Assembly (NCBI GenBank): GCA_024036415.1
Contig: JAMWET010003871.1
Span: forward strand, 349,501 to 413,500
DNA: 64,000 bases
Reading direction: 5' to 3'
DNA from: Prochilodus magdalenae
Taxonomy: Eukaryota; Chordata; Actinopteri; Characiformes; Prochilodontidae
This document shows, one piece after another, positions 63,003-64,000 of this stretch. A program made the translations under genes and the position numbers. A model generated the notes under the pieces. It was given only the letters and a program-made list of their open reading frames with translations, was not told the origin of the DNA and made no database searches. Position 1 is the stretch's first letter; the number at the start of each line of letters is the position of its first letter.

Positions 63003-63028
63003 TATCTATCTATCTATCTATCTATCTA
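63003..63028. repeat. (TCTA)n tail of the LINE
   Basis: About 6 units of ATCT/TCTA form the 3' tail of the LINE at 62,080-63,002 and are the counterpart of the GATA tract at 39,241. Confidence 0.9.
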
Positions 63029-63117
63029 CCACAAGGCTGGGAGGGTCCACTGCGTCTTTTCATACTGCTGCTAACACGTCATTGGACAGTTCTGCATGCT
63101 CAGAGGAGAGCACTAAT

Positions 63118-63300
63118 TGCCTATTCTGTTACATCCGCTATCAGATACCCATGTTGGCTAGCATCATACTGAGTGATGGAGAGACAAGGAAGGACATCCT
63201 GTCCACCTAGAGAGAGTGAGACCAATTATGCTGTCTTGGACTGTTAACAACAAAAGGCAGTGGCATTGCTCGAAATCAAACTCGCGACCTTGTTGCAGTT
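63118..63300 (-). repeat. SINE-like interspersed repeat, copy 2
   Basis: The words attctgttacatccgctat, ttggctagcatcatactgag, gagtgagaccaattatgctg and cttggactgttaac, in this order, match the copy at 34,147-34,325. The end (gaaatcaaactcgcgacctt) read on the minus strand resembles a tRNA box B. Confidence 0.5.
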
Positions 63301-64000
63301 TTATGGTATAAATAATCAGCCAGTTTAGTAAGCTCTATGCGGAGTCTGGCATGGCCAGTTATGGTTTCAGAACAAGAATATGCATCTGGAGACCACTTTT
63401 TCAGCTTGATTGATTGATAGAGTCTAGTCCATGCTTTTCTAATACAAGCAAAACAAGCTATCTAGCTAACACCCCCTAATGTCACTGTTTTTCCCTTACA
63501 AGATCTGTGCATCTACTGCATTGCTGAGAATAATCCACTACCCAAGTAATGCTTGTTCTGTGGTGGTCCTGTGTTGGTCCTGACCATTAAAGAGGGCTAA
63601 TAGAGCATGCAGAGAACCTACAGTCTGAGAAGAACGACAGTCTGTAGTTATAGAACGACATATAGAGCTGATAAAACAAAGCAAGAGTGTAGATACAAGG
63701 ATGTGTACATAATGAAGGGCCTGTTGGTGTATGCATGATTTTTTTTTCTTTTTTTGATGGACTTTTCAGCAATTTTGATTTTTCGTCATACACGTGGGTT
63801 AACATTAGGTCTCGTTAATAGATCACACCCGACTTACCATTGCCTTTTCAGTCAGTCTTCAGTCAGTTTTAATTTATTTAAAATACGATCCATGTTGAAA
63901 GATAATGTTTGTTTATGTTTTTATATTGTTTACTGCTGTTGCAATTAATGTAAACTGTTGGGTTGATGTTCAGAATTCCTTTGTCTAATGTTAGTGCACA

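Larger units (their letters stand above)
56228..64000 (+). other. syngap1: syngap1 intron 2 (5' part, runs past the window)
   Basis: No further syngap1 exon is seen before 64,000. A match to the expected next exon (beginning I/V-HPLL and followed by Arg-rich sequence) is absent. The intron holds the transposon and SINE copies listed separately. I see nothing assignable in 56,740-58,150, 58,490-59,120, 59,430-60,480, 60,700-61,190 and 63,305-64,000. Confidence 0.8.

Noticed and set aside
1..64000. CRISPR arrays, bacterial operons, endogenous retrovirus genes
   Set aside because: No regularly spaced repeats with unique spacers, no prokaryotic gene organisation and no LTR or retroviral gag/pol/env signatures were seen. 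The sequence is animal nuclear DNA.

Overview
The window is vertebrate nuclear DNA, almost certainly from a teleost fish. It is AT-rich and gene-poor. It carries spliced coding exons with GT/AG borders, one CpG-dense promoter, and many decayed transposons of types common in fish: Tc1-like transposases, L2/Rex-type LINE fragments, tRNA-derived SINEs, hAT-like MITEs and microsatellites. Some repeats recall otophysan fishes, but I would not name an order.

Layout. (1) 415-667: last coding exon of phf1 (Polycomb-like), + strand, with the conserved C-terminal chromo-like domain. (2) 668-about 14,600: intergenic DNA with three clear transposon or SINE fossils, an old internal duplication and several enhancer-like blocks. 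(3) About 14,620-15,515: CpG-rich promoter, 5' leader and first coding exon of syngap1, + strand. (4) 15,516-56,099: a 40.6 kb first intron. (5) 56,100-56,227: second coding exon of syngap1. (6) 56,228 to the end: the start of the next intron. The two exons join in phase (22 + 128 nt = 50 codons) and match the N-terminus of the synaptic Ras/Rap GTPase-activating protein SynGAP. phf1 and syngap1 are also neighbours on human chromosome 6p21.3, which supports both calls. CUTA, which lies between them in human, was not recognised here.

No other protein-coding gene was recognised. The remaining open frames are low-complexity sequence, transposon fossils or chance. The two genes do not form a pathway: phf1 is a PRC2 accessory factor and syngap1 a postsynaptic signalling protein, and only the tail of one and the head of the other lie here.

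I do not see a new biological system. The items most worth a second look are a pair of RFX X-box-like motifs flanking a 430 bp purine/pyrimidine tract (47.6-48.1 kb), a recent 240 bp direct duplication (53.2 and 54.8 kb), the upstream and overlapping reading frames in the syngap1 leader, a near-perfect palindrome inside a LINE fossil (27.8 kb), and several intergenic or intronic blocks that look like conserved enhancers but need alignment to prove it.
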